A stretch of DNA of 64,000 bases from Flavivirga abyssicola. Its GTDB lineage: Bacteria > Bacteroidota > Bacteroidia > Flavobacteriales > Flavobacteriaceae. The notes beneath the pieces were generated by a model. The model ran no database searches. It saw only the letters and a program-made list of their open reading frames with translations, and was not told the DNA's origin. Position 1 is the stretch's first letter. Each line of letters begins with the position of its first letter. The stretch is taken from positions 709,501-773,500 of the forward strand of contig NZ_CP141266.1 of NCBI RefSeq assembly GCF_030540775.2. The letters are read 5' to 3'. Positions 53,282-62,763 of the stretch are shown here, one piece after another. Position numbers and translations under genes: made by a program.

Positions 53282-55285
53282 TTAATCCACGTTATCGTGT
53301 AAAAACGAATTATTGCTTCTTAATTGTATATCATCATTATCGTCCAATCCTATACTCGTCCTAGACATATCTGTTTCTGAAGAATGTTTAGCTTCATTTA
53401 AATCAACTCCTTGACGTTTATAAGCAGGTTCTTTTTCTATATCATCAATCTTTGCGTTGTTGAATTTATAATTAAAGTCCTTCATTTTACGTCTACGTTC
53501 TTCAGCCCGCTCTTTAAGTAACTCAGAAATTGGTGTATTTATTGGATCAATTTCTTCTGTTGTTTCTTCTTTTAAAGCAGGTTCATCTTTCGTAACCTTT
53601 TTTTCAAAAACAACATCACTATCTACTTCTTCCAAAACTTCATTAGATGCCGTTTTCTTTTTGTTAATTGAAGATTCTACCTCAACATAATCATCCAGCG
53701 CATAACGGATATCTCCATTTTCACTAGTTTCTGTAACAGGAACAACCTCTACGTAGTCATTCACTGGTATTTTTTTGATATCATCATCGGCTAATTGATG
53801 AGAAATAATATCTTCTTCTTTTGTCTCTTGATTATCATCTTCTGATGACAACGGTAAGTCAAAAGTTAAAGTAATTTGTTGCTCTTCTTCAATATAATCT
53901 GAAATAATTTCAACATCGGTAATATCTTCAACATCATCAGACATTCTTGTAACTGGTTTAATGATAAAATCTTCATCATCATCTTCCAAATTAGCAGTCA
54001 CTTCCTCATAGACTACATCAATATTTTTAATAATTTCTGATGTTGGTATGAGGTCTATATTTTTAGTAGAGTCAACTGATTTTTGTTTGTCTATTGGACG
54101 TTTTTTTAAACTGTCGTTCTCTTCTTCATCTTCAGTGTTTAAATCTAAAGTATGACGAACTATTGGTGGTTCCTTCTTCTTTTCCAACTCAATGACCGGT
54201 GCAATAATTGCTGGTTCTTTTTCTTTAGGGTTCAAATCCTGATCTTCACTAAGCGAGTGTACTACCTTTTTAGTTTCTGTATTGGAAATTTCATCTTGTT
54301 GTTCAATATTAAATCCGGTTGCAATAATAGTTACAGCAATAGATTCTTCTAGAGACTCATCTTCACCAACACCCATAATAATATTGGCGCCATGTCCTGC
54401 TTCATTTTGAATGTGATCGTTGATCTCTCCTATTTCGTCAATAGTAATTTCCTGAGAACCAGAAACAATTAACAACAATACATTCTTAGCTCCTGTAATT
54501 TTATTATCGTTTAATAATGGTGAATCTAATGCTTTGCGAATGGCATCTTGAGCGCGATTTTGGCCTGAAGCCAAAGAAGACCCCATAATAGCTGTTCCAC
54601 TATTACTCAATACTGTTTTGGCATCACGTAAATCAATATTTTGTGTGTAGTGATGTGTAATAACTTCAGCTATACCACGAGCAGCCGTAGATAGCACTTC
54701 ATCAGCTTTAGAGAACCCTGCTTTAAAACCAAGATTACCATAAACCTCACGAAGTTTATTATTATTTATTACTATTAAAGAATCTACAACATCTCTTAAC
54801 TTTTCAATCCCTTTTTGAGATTGCTCAATACGCATTCTGCCTTCAAACTGAAATGGCATGGTTACAATACCAACTGTTAAAATGTCTAATTCTCTAGCCA
54901 TTTTAGCAATTATAGGAGCAGCTCCTGTACCTGTACCACCACCCATTCCAGCGGTTATAAATACCATTTTTGTATTAGAATCCAACATTTGAGAGATATC
55001 ATCGAAACTCTCAACGGCCGATTGTTCTCCTATATCTGGATTTGCACCTGCTCCTAACCCCTCGGTTAGGTTTACACCTAATTGGATTTTGTTAGGAACA
55101 CCGCTATTCTGAAGTGCTTGCGCATCGGTATTACATATGTAAAAATCAACACCCTTAATACCTTGCTGGAACATGTGATTAATAGCATTACTGCCTCCTC
55201 CTCCAACACCAATAACTTTAATAACATTTGATTGATTTTTAGGCAAATCAAATGCAATGCTTTCGAATTCTTCTTTGCTGCTCAT
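53282..55285 (-). CDS. ftsZ: Cell division protein FtsZ, with long acidic C-terminal linker
   Basis: 667 residues, far longer than the ~380 of E. coli FtsZ. The tubulin-like GTPase (about 14-330) is normal: GVGGGGSNAINHM, signature GGGTGTGAAPIIA, and NNKLREVYGNLGF. The next ~250 residues are a low-complexity acidic linker with repeated DDYVEV motifs. Near the end is EPAYKRQGVDL, the probable C-terminal interaction peptide of this group. FtsZ polymerises into the Z ring that organises septation. Last gene of the dcw unit, 104 bp behind ftsA, with a terminator after it. Confidence 0.97.
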   Translation of the reverse strand: MSSKEEFESIAFDLPKNQSNVIKVIGVGGGGSNAINHMFQQGIKGVDFYICNTDAQALQNSGVPNKIQLGVNLTEGLGAGANPDIGEQSAVESFDDISQMLDSNTKMVFITAGMGGGTGTGAAPIIAKMARELDILTVGIVTMPFQFEGRMRIEQSQKGIEKLRDVVDSLIVINNNKLREVYGNLGFKAGFSKADEVLSTAARGIAEVITHHYTQNIDLRDAKTVLSNSGTAIMGSSLASGQNRAQDAIRKALDSPLLNDNKITGAKNVLLLIVSGSQEITIDEIGEINDHIQNEAGHGANIIMGVGEDESLEESIAVTIIATGFNIEQQDEISNTETKKVVHSLSEDQDLNPKEKEPAIIAPVIELEKKKEPPIVRHTLDLNTEDEEENDSLKKRPIDKQKSVDSTKNIDLIPTSEIIKNIDVVYEEVTANLEDDDEDFIIKPVTRMSDDVEDITDVEIISDYIEEEQQITLTFDLPLSSEDDNQETKEEDIISHQLADDDIKKIPVNDYVEVVPVTETSENGDIRYALDDYVEVESSINKKKTASNEVLEEVDSDVVFEKKVTKDEPALKEETTEEIDPINTPISELLKERAEERRRKMKDFNYKFNNAKIDDIEKEPAYKRQGVDLNEAKHSSETDMSRTSIGLDDNDDIQLRSNNSFLHDNVD

Positions 55286-55389
55286 AAATTCTATTTTACT
55301 GAGGTTTTATACTTTATTTTTTAATTCAATGGATTATCTCTATATGCTTTTATTAAAATGATCTGTTAAACCATTTTAATACACTCATT

Positions 55390-56703
55390 CTACTCTGCGT
55401 TATCTAAAAAATCTTTAACGCGCTCGGTTAACTTATCTAAAAAAGAACGGCGCTCTTTCACTGGTTGTTCTTTAATGTCTTCAATTGGTTTTTCTTCTTC
55501 GGTTTCTTCAACAGCATGCTCATCTTGCTCTAGCTTTTTTCTTTCCTGACGTTTTAAACCATCTAAAACCAGCCCTACGGCTGTTGCGTATAATGGACTT
55601 GTAATATCGTCATCGCTATCTCCTGCTAAATGCTCATTTGGATATCCTATTCTGGTATCCATTCCTGTTATGTACTCTACCAATTGCTTTAAATGTTTTA
55701 ACTGGCTACCACCACCTGTTAATACAATACCTGCTATTAATTTTTTCTTTTGCTCTTCGTGTCCATAATTTTTAATTTCAACATATACTTGTTCAACAAT
55801 TTCAACTACACGAGCATGTATTATTTTTGAAAGGTTCTTTAACGTAATTTCTTTTGGTTCTCTGCCTCGTAACCCTGGTATAGATACTATTTCGTTATCT
55901 TTATTTTCTCCTGGCCATGCAGAACCGAATTTTATCTTTAATAATTCTGCTTGTTTTTCAATGATGGAGCACCCTTCTTTTATATCTTCAGTAATCACAT
56001 TACCTCCAAAAGGAATCACAGCGGTATGACGAATAATACCATCTCTAAAAATGGCTAAATCTGTTGTTCCCCCACCTATATCTATAAGCGCTACACCTGC
56101 TTCTTTTTCTTCTTGACTCAAAACTGCATTTGCAGAAGCTAATGGCTCTAATGTGATACCTTCTAAATTCAAACCTGCACTCTGTACACAGCGTCCAATA
56201 TTTCTAATTGAAGACACTTGCCCCACAACCACATGGAAATTAGCCTCTAATCGGCCTCCGTACATTCCTATTGGCTCCTTAATTTCTGCTTGACCGTCTA
56301 CTTTATATTCTTGTGGTAATACATGAATAATTTCTTCCCCAGGAAGCATAACCAATTTATGCACTTGATTTATTAATCTATCAATATCTTCATCATCTAT
56401 AACATGCTCTGAATTTGGTCTTGTTATATAGTCACTGTGTTGTAAGCTTCTAATATGCTGTCCAGCAATACCAACAGTAACGCCCTCTATTTTCATTTCA
56501 GCAGAAACTTCTGCTTCTTGAACAGCTTGTTGTATAGATTGAATGGTTTGCGTAATATTATTTACAACACCACGGTGCACTCCTAGACTTTTAGATTTAC
56601 CTATTCCTAAAATTTCAACTTTACCGTATTCATTTTTACGTCCAATCATGGCCACAATCTTTGTGGTTCCTATGTCTAATCCTACTGCTAAATTATGCTC
56701 CAT
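55390..56703 (-). CDS. ftsA: Cell division protein FtsA
   Basis: 437 residues, actin-like ATPase that tethers FtsZ to the membrane. Phosphate-1 motif GLDIGTTKIVAMIG, phosphate-2 GVALIDIGGGTTDLAIF, adenosine motif GIVLTGGGSQLKHL. The C-terminal amphipathic helix (SFLDKLTERVKDFLDNAE) is the membrane anchor, preceded by a charged linker of ~40 residues. Position 3 bp after ftsQ on the same strand indicates co-transcription. Confidence 0.97.
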   Translation of the reverse strand: MEHNLAVGLDIGTTKIVAMIGRKNEYGKVEILGIGKSKSLGVHRGVVNNITQTIQSIQQAVQEAEVSAEMKIEGVTVGIAGQHIRSLQHSDYITRPNSEHVIDDEDIDRLINQVHKLVMLPGEEIIHVLPQEYKVDGQAEIKEPIGMYGGRLEANFHVVVGQVSSIRNIGRCVQSAGLNLEGITLEPLASANAVLSQEEKEAGVALIDIGGGTTDLAIFRDGIIRHTAVIPFGGNVITEDIKEGCSIIEKQAELLKIKFGSAWPGENKDNEIVSIPGLRGREPKEITLKNLSKIIHARVVEIVEQVYVEIKNYGHEEQKKKLIAGIVLTGGGSQLKHLKQLVEYITGMDTRIGYPNEHLAGDSDDDITSPLYATAVGLVLDGLKRQERKKLEQDEHAVEETEEEKPIEDIKEQPVKERRSFLDKLTERVKDFLDNAE

Positions 56704-56706
56704 GGC

Positions 56707-57426
56707 TTATATTTTGGTACATACTACTTGGTTGTCAAACTGCAAATTGACTTTACTATAATTATTTAGTGTTTTCTCTTTCAGATTTTTTTGATAAAAC
56801 GCCTTTAAATTATTAATCTTTTTATCTAAAAAACTTACATCCCCTAATTGTACTATAAAATTGCAGTGTCTTAATTTTAAAGACACAACTTTATTTATAC
56901 TTTGATGAATTTCTATCACATTTTTTTTCAAGAATTCATCCTTCATAATTTTAATAGCAATCTTATGAATCCTATTTAAATTATTCTTTTCAACATAACC
57001 CGTGACTAATGGTACTCTTGCTGAATAATTATTAGACAATGGCATGTAAGAACCTTCGTCATCAACATAATAAGACGCATTTGTACTTACTCGTGCTATT
57101 GGTGTTTTTTGTTCTATTTCAGCATTAAGTGTGCCATTTACAGCAACATACACTTCTGCTGTTTTAATCATTGGATTAGATTTCAGGGTGTTTTCTAGCT
57201 CATTCAAATCTAAAGTTTCTTTGGGTACATTTTTAACACCACCATATTTTTGTATTAACAATTTACTAACAGTTTCATTTGTAACGAATAAGTTATTTTC
57301 TCCGATAAACGTCACGTTTGGACCTGACACTTTTCTTACAGCATTTCTTTGTGATGCAAAAGCGAACAAAAGGCTTACTAGCACCAATAAAACAAACATC
57401 TTTATGTAACCCCAATTAACCCGCAA
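56707..57426 (-). CDS. ftsQ: Cell division protein FtsQ
   Basis: 239 residues. A short cytoplasmic start, one membrane span (about 9-27, IKMFVLLVLVSLLFAFAS), then a divergent POTRA-like region and FtsQ domain (about 37-239), as expected for the periplasmic scaffold linking early and late divisome proteins. Sequence identity to the family is low, so the call leans on size, topology and location. Its start overlaps the end of murC by 11 bp. Confidence 0.9.
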   Translation of the reverse strand: MRVNWGYIKMFVLLVLVSLLFAFASQRNAVRKVSGPNVTFIGENNLFVTNETVSKLLIQKYGGVKNVPKETLDLNELENTLKSNPMIKTAEVYVAVNGTLNAEIEQKTPIARVSTNASYYVDDEGSYMPLSNNYSARVPLVTGYVEKNNLNRIHKIAIKIMKDEFLKKNVIEIHQSINKVVSLKLRHCNFIVQLGDVSFLDKKINNLKAFYQKNLKEKTLNNYSKVNLQFDNQVVCTKI

Positions 57427-58768
57427 TACTAAATTCTTTTTTAATACGTTTCACTTGTTCTCCAATATCTCCAGCTCCTATTGTTAGTATAATTTGCGCA
57501 TCACTATCGTGAATAGCAGACAACAATTCTTGTTTACTTACCAACTGCTTATTTTTATTATTTATTTTATTTAATAACCATGTTGATGTTACGCCTTCAA
57601 TTGGCAACTCTCTAGCTGGATAAATATCTAGTAATATCAATTCGTCAAACTGTGATAAGCTTACAGCAAAATCATCTATAAAATCACGTGTTCTGCTATA
57701 CAAATGTGGCTGAAAAACAGCCAATACCTTTTTGTTAGGATACATTTCTCTAACAGCTTGATGTACGGCATTAATTTCCTTTGGATGATGTGCATAATCA
57801 TCTATAAAAACCAAATCATCGGTTTTTATATGATAGGTAAACCTGCGTTTTACACCTTTATAAGAGGCCAAAGCTTTAACAAGCAGAACAGCAGAACAAC
57901 CGTATTCTAAAGCCATTGCCAAAGCTATTAATGCATTCAACAGGTTATGTCTGCCAGGCAAGCCAAATTGCACATTTTTGAGGATTGTTTTTGGTGTTTT
58001 TACTTCAAAAACATAGCGCCCGTTTTCAATTTTTATATTCTGAATTGAGTAATCTGAATGATCCTCTATACCATAAGTAATACCTTGTAACGGCAAACCA
58101 TTTATAACAAATAATTTCCCATTAGATTTTAATCTTTTTGAGAAATCTTCAAATGATTTTTTTAATTCTGAAGGGTCTCCATAAATATCTAAATGGTCTG
58201 CATCCATAGATGTAATACAAGCAAAATCTGGAGATAAGGTCAAGAAAGATCGATCGAACTCATCTGCCTCGACTACAGAAACCTCTGTGCCATTTAATAT
58301 TAAATTAGAATTGTAATTTTCACTTATTCCTCCTAAAAAAGCAGTTAAAGGCACATCACACTCGTTCATTAAATGCCCCAAAATACTTGTTGTAGTTGTT
58401 TTTCCATGAGTACCTGCAACAGCTAAACAAAATGTATTTTCTGTTATTAATCCCAAAATTTGTGAACGCTTTAATACTCGGTATTCATGGGTATTAAAAT
58501 AGCTTAATTCCAAATGATTCTCAGGAATTGCCGGCGTGTAAACTACCAGTGTTTTTTCAACATCTAAAAAGGAAACAGGAATATTATCTATTGCATCCTC
58601 AAAATGAACCTCAATACCCAAAGCGACTAAACTATCTGTTATCTCAGTTTGGGTTTTATCATAGCCCACAACACGTTTATTGTTAGCATGAAAATAACGA
58701 GCCAAAGCACTCATCCCGATACCTCCGATACCTATAAAATAAATATTATGTATGTTCCTCAAATTCAT
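57416..58768 (-). CDS. murC: UDP-N-acetylmuramate--L-alanine ligase (MurC)
   Basis: 450 residues, Mur ligase. The Rossmann start YFIGIGGIGMSALARYF, the P-loop AVAGTHGKTTTTSILGHLM and the ligase domain motif VFIDDYAHHPKEINAVHQA mark the three Mur domains. It adds L-Ala to UDP-MurNAc, the first amino acid of the peptidoglycan stem peptide. Its end overlaps ftsQ by 11 bp and the start abuts murG, so the genes are tightly coupled. Confidence 0.97.
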   Translation of the reverse strand: MNLRNIHNIYFIGIGGIGMSALARYFHANNKRVVGYDKTQTEITDSLVALGIEVHFEDAIDNIPVSFLDVEKTLVVYTPAIPENHLELSYFNTHEYRVLKRSQILGLITENTFCLAVAGTHGKTTTTSILGHLMNECDVPLTAFLGGISENYNSNLILNGTEVSVVEADEFDRSFLTLSPDFACITSMDADHLDIYGDPSELKKSFEDFSKRLKSNGKLFVINGLPLQGITYGIEDHSDYSIQNIKIENGRYVFEVKTPKTILKNVQFGLPGRHNLLNALIALAMALEYGCSAVLLVKALASYKGVKRRFTYHIKTDDLVFIDDYAHHPKEINAVHQAVREMYPNKKVLAVFQPHLYSRTRDFIDDFAVSLSQFDELILLDIYPARELPIEGVTSTWLLNKINNKNKQLVSKQELLSAIHDSDAQIILTIGAGDIGEQVKRIKKEFSIAG

Positions 58769-59875
58769 TTATTCTTTGTTCAAAAGCTTTACTACTTCGT
58801 CCACTATTTGATTTGTGGCATTCACCAATGCCAATTTTTTTATGTTGTCTCCTAATTCTTTTTGCTTTTCAGGAGATGCTACAAGTTGCGAGAACTTGTT
58901 TTCAAAATCCACATCCAAATCCGATTCTTTAATTAACATCGCCGCATCATTATCTACAATCGCCATCGCATTTTTTGTTTGATGGTCTTCTGCTACATTT
59001 GGAGATGGAATAAAAATAACTGGTTTACCTACTATACACAATTCTGAAACCGAACTTGCTCCCGCTCTAGATATGACAATATCTGCTGCGGCATAAGCAA
59101 AATCCATATTATTTAAAAATTCATAAACCTGTACATGCTTTGTATTATTATAAATTTTATACTGCTGATAATACAACTTACCACACTGCCATATTATTTG
59201 AATATTTTGCGTATCTAAAAAATCTAGTTTATTCTCGATCAACTCATTCACCCTTCTTGCCCCCAAGCTTCCTCCTAAGACCAATAGTGTATATTTTCCA
59301 TGCTTTAGATTAAAAAACTCTTTAGCTTCAACTGTTTTACTATCTACATCTAATAAGTCCTGACGTACTGGATTCCCTGTTTTTATAATTTTTTCACTAG
59401 GAAAGAAACGTTCCAGACCATCATAGGCCACACATATTTTTTGTGTTTTTTTAGACAATAACTTATTGGTAATCCCAGGATACGAATTTTGCTCTTGTAT
59501 TAAACTTGGTATTTTATTTGATGCCGCTACATACAACAGTGGTCCACTAGCAAAGCCCCCCGTCCCTATCGCTACATCTGGCTTAAACGATTTTATTATT
59601 CTTCTCGCATTCCAAAGACTACTCATTAATTTAAAAGGAAACACCAGATTTTTTAAACTTAGCTTACGCTGAATTCCAGAAATCCAGAGTCCTTTAATAT
59701 CATATCCAGCTTGTGGCACTTTTTCCATCTCCATTCTATCTTTTGCCCCCACAAATAGAAACTCTGCATCCGGAAAACGAGACTTTAACTCATTAGCAAT
59801 AGCAATGGCAGGGTAAATATGCCCTCCTGTTCCTCCTCCAGATAATATGATTTTATATGTTTCTTTTTTCGCCAC
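58769..59875 (-). CDS. murG: UDP-N-acetylglucosamine--undecaprenyl-pyrophosphoryl-MurNAc-pentapeptide transferase (MurG)
   Basis: 368 residues, GT28 family. Makes lipid II from lipid I on the inner face of the cytoplasmic membrane. G-loops [20 protein letters not shown] and [14 protein letters not shown], and the UDP-GlcNAc-binding [20 protein letters not shown] are seen. The stop is immediately followed by the murC start. A 128-bp gap separates it from ftsW. Confidence 0.97.
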   Translation of the reverse strand: MAKKETYKIILSGGGTGGHIYPAIAIANELKSRFPDAEFLFVGAKDRMEMEKVPQAGYDIKGLWISGIQRKLSLKNLVFPFKLMSSLWNARRIIKSFKPDVAIGTGGFASGPLLYVAASNKIPSLIQEQNSYPGITNKLLSKKTQKICVAYDGLERFFPSEKIIKTGNPVRQDLLDVDSKTVEAKEFFNLKHGKYTLLVLGGSLGARRVNELIENKLDFLDTQNIQIIWQCGKLYYQQYKIYNNTKHVQVYEFLNNMDFAYAAADIVISRAGASSVSELCIVGKPVIFIPSPNVAEDHQTKNAMAIVDNDAAMLIKESDLDVDFENKFSQLVASPEKQKELGDNIKKLALVNATNQIVDEVVKLLNKE

Positions 59876-60003
59876 TAATTCACAAATGTTTATTTGAAAA
59901 ACTCTAAATTCAATCTTAAAACAGTTTTATCTTTTTTTATTTGTTCTATTTTTAGTATTTGTTTCATCTCACAAATCGTAATTCAAAAATCGTAAATCCA
60001 AAA

Positions 60004-61197
60004 TCAGATAGTTTCCGATAAAATTTCTAATGGATTATCTTCTTTTAATTCTTGTTCTTTAATTTCTTCTCGTTTAGCACTCACACTTAGAATAATTCCA
60101 ATAGCCAAACAGGTCATCCAAATTGATGTCCCCCCACTACTTACCAATGGCAATGTTTGCCCTGTTACTGGAAACAACTCTACAGCTACGGCCATATTAA
60201 TTAATGCTTGAAATACTATTGGCAACCCAACACCTAACACTAAAAGCTTACCAAATATGGTATCCGATTTTTGAGATACAATAACAATTCTAAACAACAA
60301 CCACATATAAAGAATCATAATTGTTAACCCTCCTATTAAGCCATATTCTTCAATAATAATTGCAAAAATGAAATCTGATGATGATTGTGGCAAGGCATGT
60401 TTTTGGATACTTTTACCTGGCCCTACACCAAAAACCCTACCTGATGCTATAGCTACTTTTGCTTTTTCTATTTGATAATCAGCTTCAGTATCTTCGCTAT
60501 TCGAGTAGTTTTTTATTCTATTTTCCCATGTTGTTACTTTAACATGTAATGGTCCTGTTGTTAATTTGGCAAACATCACAAAGAAGACTAGTGCCAACAA
60601 GCCTGAACCTAATATAACGCCTAAATAACGTATGGGATACCCGCCTAAAAAAACCAAGAATATGACCATTAAAAATATAATAGCCGCTGTTGAAAAGTTA
60701 GATGGCAAGATCAACGCTAAAACTAAGAATACGGGTATCCAAAGCGGTAAAATGGACTTCTTTAATGTGATATCGATATCTTTAATTTTAGACATGTATC
60801 GCGCTACATACACCATAAGTACAACTGATGCAAAAGTTGATGTTTGAAAGGACATACCAACAATAGGTATTTTAATCCACCTGCTAGCGCTAGCACCTCC
60901 CATTACCGTACCTTGCAACATCGTAATAATCAACAACACCAAAACTATTGGAATCATAACTAAAGACAAGCCTTTAAAATATCGATATGGTATTTTATGA
61001 ACGCCATACATAATAGCAAACCCTAAAAACAAATGCATAAAATGCTTTACGAATGCAATAAACGTATTGCCGTTATACTTGACATATGCCAAATCACTTG
61101 CAGCACTATAAACAGGTAAAAACGACGCTATAGCCAACAACGTTACTATGGCCCAAATCAATCGATCTCCTTTTATGTTTTTAAATACTGTTTGCAT
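60004..61197 (-). CDS. ftsW: FtsW/RodA/SpoVE-family septal peptidoglycan polymerase (FtsW)
   Basis: A SEDS-family membrane protein of 397 residues from the ATG giving MQTVFKNIKGDRLIW. An ATG 21 bp upstream is possible, but its codons lie in a palindromic repeat (CTTCCC... at 61219-61233), so I prefer the inner start. About nine to ten membrane spans, with the family motifs FQTSTFASVVLMVYVA, VFGVGPGKSIQKHALPQSSS and ELFPVTGQTLPLVSSGGTSI. It polymerises lipid II at the septum with its cognate PBP, which lies outside the window. Confidence 0.93.
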   Translation of the reverse strand: MQTVFKNIKGDRLIWAIVTLLAIASFLPVYSAASDLAYVKYNGNTFIAFVKHFMHLFLGFAIMYGVHKIPYRYFKGLSLVMIPIVLVLLIITMLQGTVMGGASASRWIKIPIVGMSFQTSTFASVVLMVYVARYMSKIKDIDITLKKSILPLWIPVFLVLALILPSNFSTAAIIFLMVIFLVFLGGYPIRYLGVILGSGLLALVFFVMFAKLTTGPLHVKVTTWENRIKNYSNSEDTEADYQIEKAKVAIASGRVFGVGPGKSIQKHALPQSSSDFIFAIIIEEYGLIGGLTIMILYMWLLFRIVIVSQKSDTIFGKLLVLGVGLPIVFQALINMAVAVELFPVTGQTLPLVSSGGTSIWMTCLAIGIILSVSAKREEIKEQELKEDNPLEILSETI

Positions 61198-61218
61198 CCC
61201 ATCTGTCCTATTGGACAT

Positions 61219-61233
61219 CTTCCCTAAGGGAAG
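61219..61233. repeat. CTTCCC palindrome (copy upstream of ftsW)
   Basis: CTTCCCTAAGGGAAG, just upstream of ftsW and of the same kind as 53187-53201. On the minus strand both continue into an AGATGGG-like segment. Confidence 0.6.
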
Positions 61234-61260
61234 AATATTGTTATTTAATTATACTTTATT

Positions 61261-61295
61261 ACTTGTAGATTCCTGCCTTCTCAGGAATGACAAGT
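61261..61295. repeat. ATTCCTG/CAGGAAT hairpin (copy B)
   Basis: Arms ATTCCTG (61269-61275) and CAGGAAT (61282-61288), extended outward by ACTTGT/ACAAGT. It lies 3-37 bp downstream of the murD stop on the minus strand. Confidence 0.7.
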
Positions 61296-61297
61296 GA

Positions 61298-62629
61298 TTA
61301 TAAATTTCTTACGGCATTTTTAAATTGACGTCCTCGATCTTCATAGTTTTGAAATAAATCAAAACTTGCGCATGCTGGCGATAATAAAACACTGTCTCCT
61401 GCTTCTGTAATTTTATAAGCAATTTTCACAGCCTCACTCATAAATTGTGTTTCAACAATAATATCTACCATACCTTCAAAAGTTCTCATTAGCTTTTCAT
61501 TATCAACTCCTAAACAGATAATGGCCTTCACTTTTTCATTTACAAAAGGAAATAATTCTTCATAATTGTTTCCCTTATCTTCTCCTCCTACAATCCAAAC
61601 AGTAGGCGAATCCATACTCTCCAACGCATAATATGTAGCATTAACATTAGTTGCCTTAGAGTCGTTTATGTATTGAACTTTATTAATTTTTAAAACCTGT
61701 TCTAAACGATGCTCAACGCCCTGAAAATTCTCTAAGCTTTCTCTTATGGTTTGCTTTCTAATTTTAAGTAAATGCGAAACCGTCGAAGCAGCCATAGCAT
61801 TTTTTATATTGTGTTTTCCCTCTAATGTTAAATTTGTTGTTGGCATAATTATTTGGTTGTTATTTATTGTTATTTTGATCTTATTATCTTCTAAACAAGC
61901 ACCATTCTCGATGTTTTTTGTTAATGAAAATGGTAATAATGTTGATTGAACTGGGTTATTTTTTAGATGATTTTCTATGACTTTATCGTCTGCATCATAA
62001 ATCAAATAATCATCTTTAGTTTGATTCATTGCTATTCGGAATTTTGATACGATATATTTCTCAAATTGATAGTCATATCTATCTAAATGATCGGGTGTTA
62101 TATTAGTGATGACAGCTATATGTGGTTTAAAATTGACGATATCATCTAATTGAAAACTACTAATCTCTAACACATAATTTTCAAAGTCCTCTTCTAAAAC
62201 TTGTTTAGCAAAACTATCTCCTATATTGCCCGCTAACCCCACATTTAATTCTTGCTTTAAAATATGATGTGCCAAGGATGACGTTGTTGTTTTTCCGTTA
62301 CTTCCTGTAACCCCAACTATAATAGCGTCAGTGAAATTTGATGCAAATTCAATTTCAGATACCACTAACATTCCTTTATCATGAATTTGTTTTACTAGAG
62401 GCGCTTTATCTGGTATGCCCGGGCTTTTCATAACGATATCTGCATTCAGAATTTTATCTTCAGAATGTTTTCCGTCTTCCCATTCAATCTCATTATGTAT
62501 AAGAACTTGTTTATATGTTTCTTTAATTATTCCTCTATCTGAAACAAAAACATCATAGCCTTTTTCTTTCCCAAGAAGCGCCGTACCAACACCGCTTTCT
62601 CCTCCTCCTAATATGACTAAACGCCCCAT
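61298..62629 (-). CDS. murD: UDP-N-acetylmuramoylalanine--D-glutamate ligase (MurD)
   Basis: 443 residues, Mur ligase adding D-Glu to UDP-MurNAc-L-Ala. Seen: N-terminal Rossmann VILGGGESGVGTALLG, P-loop VGVTGSNGKTTTSSLAHHIL, DHLDRYDYQFEKYIVSKFRI with the carbamylated-Lys region, and INDSKATNVNATYYAL and VLLSPACASFDLFQNYEDRG at the end. Within the dcw order it follows mraY, separated by a 134-bp gap containing repeats. Confidence 0.97.
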   Translation of the reverse strand: MGRLVILGGGESGVGTALLGKEKGYDVFVSDRGIIKETYKQVLIHNEIEWEDGKHSEDKILNADIVMKSPGIPDKAPLVKQIHDKGMLVVSEIEFASNFTDAIIVGVTGSNGKTTTSSLAHHILKQELNVGLAGNIGDSFAKQVLEEDFENYVLEISSFQLDDIVNFKPHIAVITNITPDHLDRYDYQFEKYIVSKFRIAMNQTKDDYLIYDADDKVIENHLKNNPVQSTLLPFSLTKNIENGACLEDNKIKITINNNQIIMPTTNLTLEGKHNIKNAMAASTVSHLLKIRKQTIRESLENFQGVEHRLEQVLKINKVQYINDSKATNVNATYYALESMDSPTVWIVGGEDKGNNYEELFPFVNEKVKAIICLGVDNEKLMRTFEGMVDIIVETQFMSEAVKIAYKITEAGDSVLLSPACASFDLFQNYEDRGRQFKNAVRNL

Positions 62630-62742
62630 CCTAAACCCTTCCCCAGAGGGTAATGACTTACCACTCTGTTTTTATCAATTGTTTTTATATAAATTTCTTT
62701 TATCACTTTTTTAACTCTATTTCTCTTTTTCACGATTGTGAG

Positions 62743-62762
62743 ATTCCTGCAAAGGCAGGAAT
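62743..62762. repeat. ATTCCTGC/GCAGGAAT hairpin (copy C)
   Basis: Perfect arms ATTCCTGC (62743-62750) and GCAGGAAT (62755-62762) with an AAAG loop, ending one base before the mraY stop codon block on the minus strand. Confidence 0.75.
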
Positions 62763-62763
62763 T

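Noticed and set aside
53282-55285. FtsZ fused by frameshift to another protein
   Set aside because: The tail is low-complexity linker ending in a conserved peptide, as in other flavobacterial FtsZ proteins.
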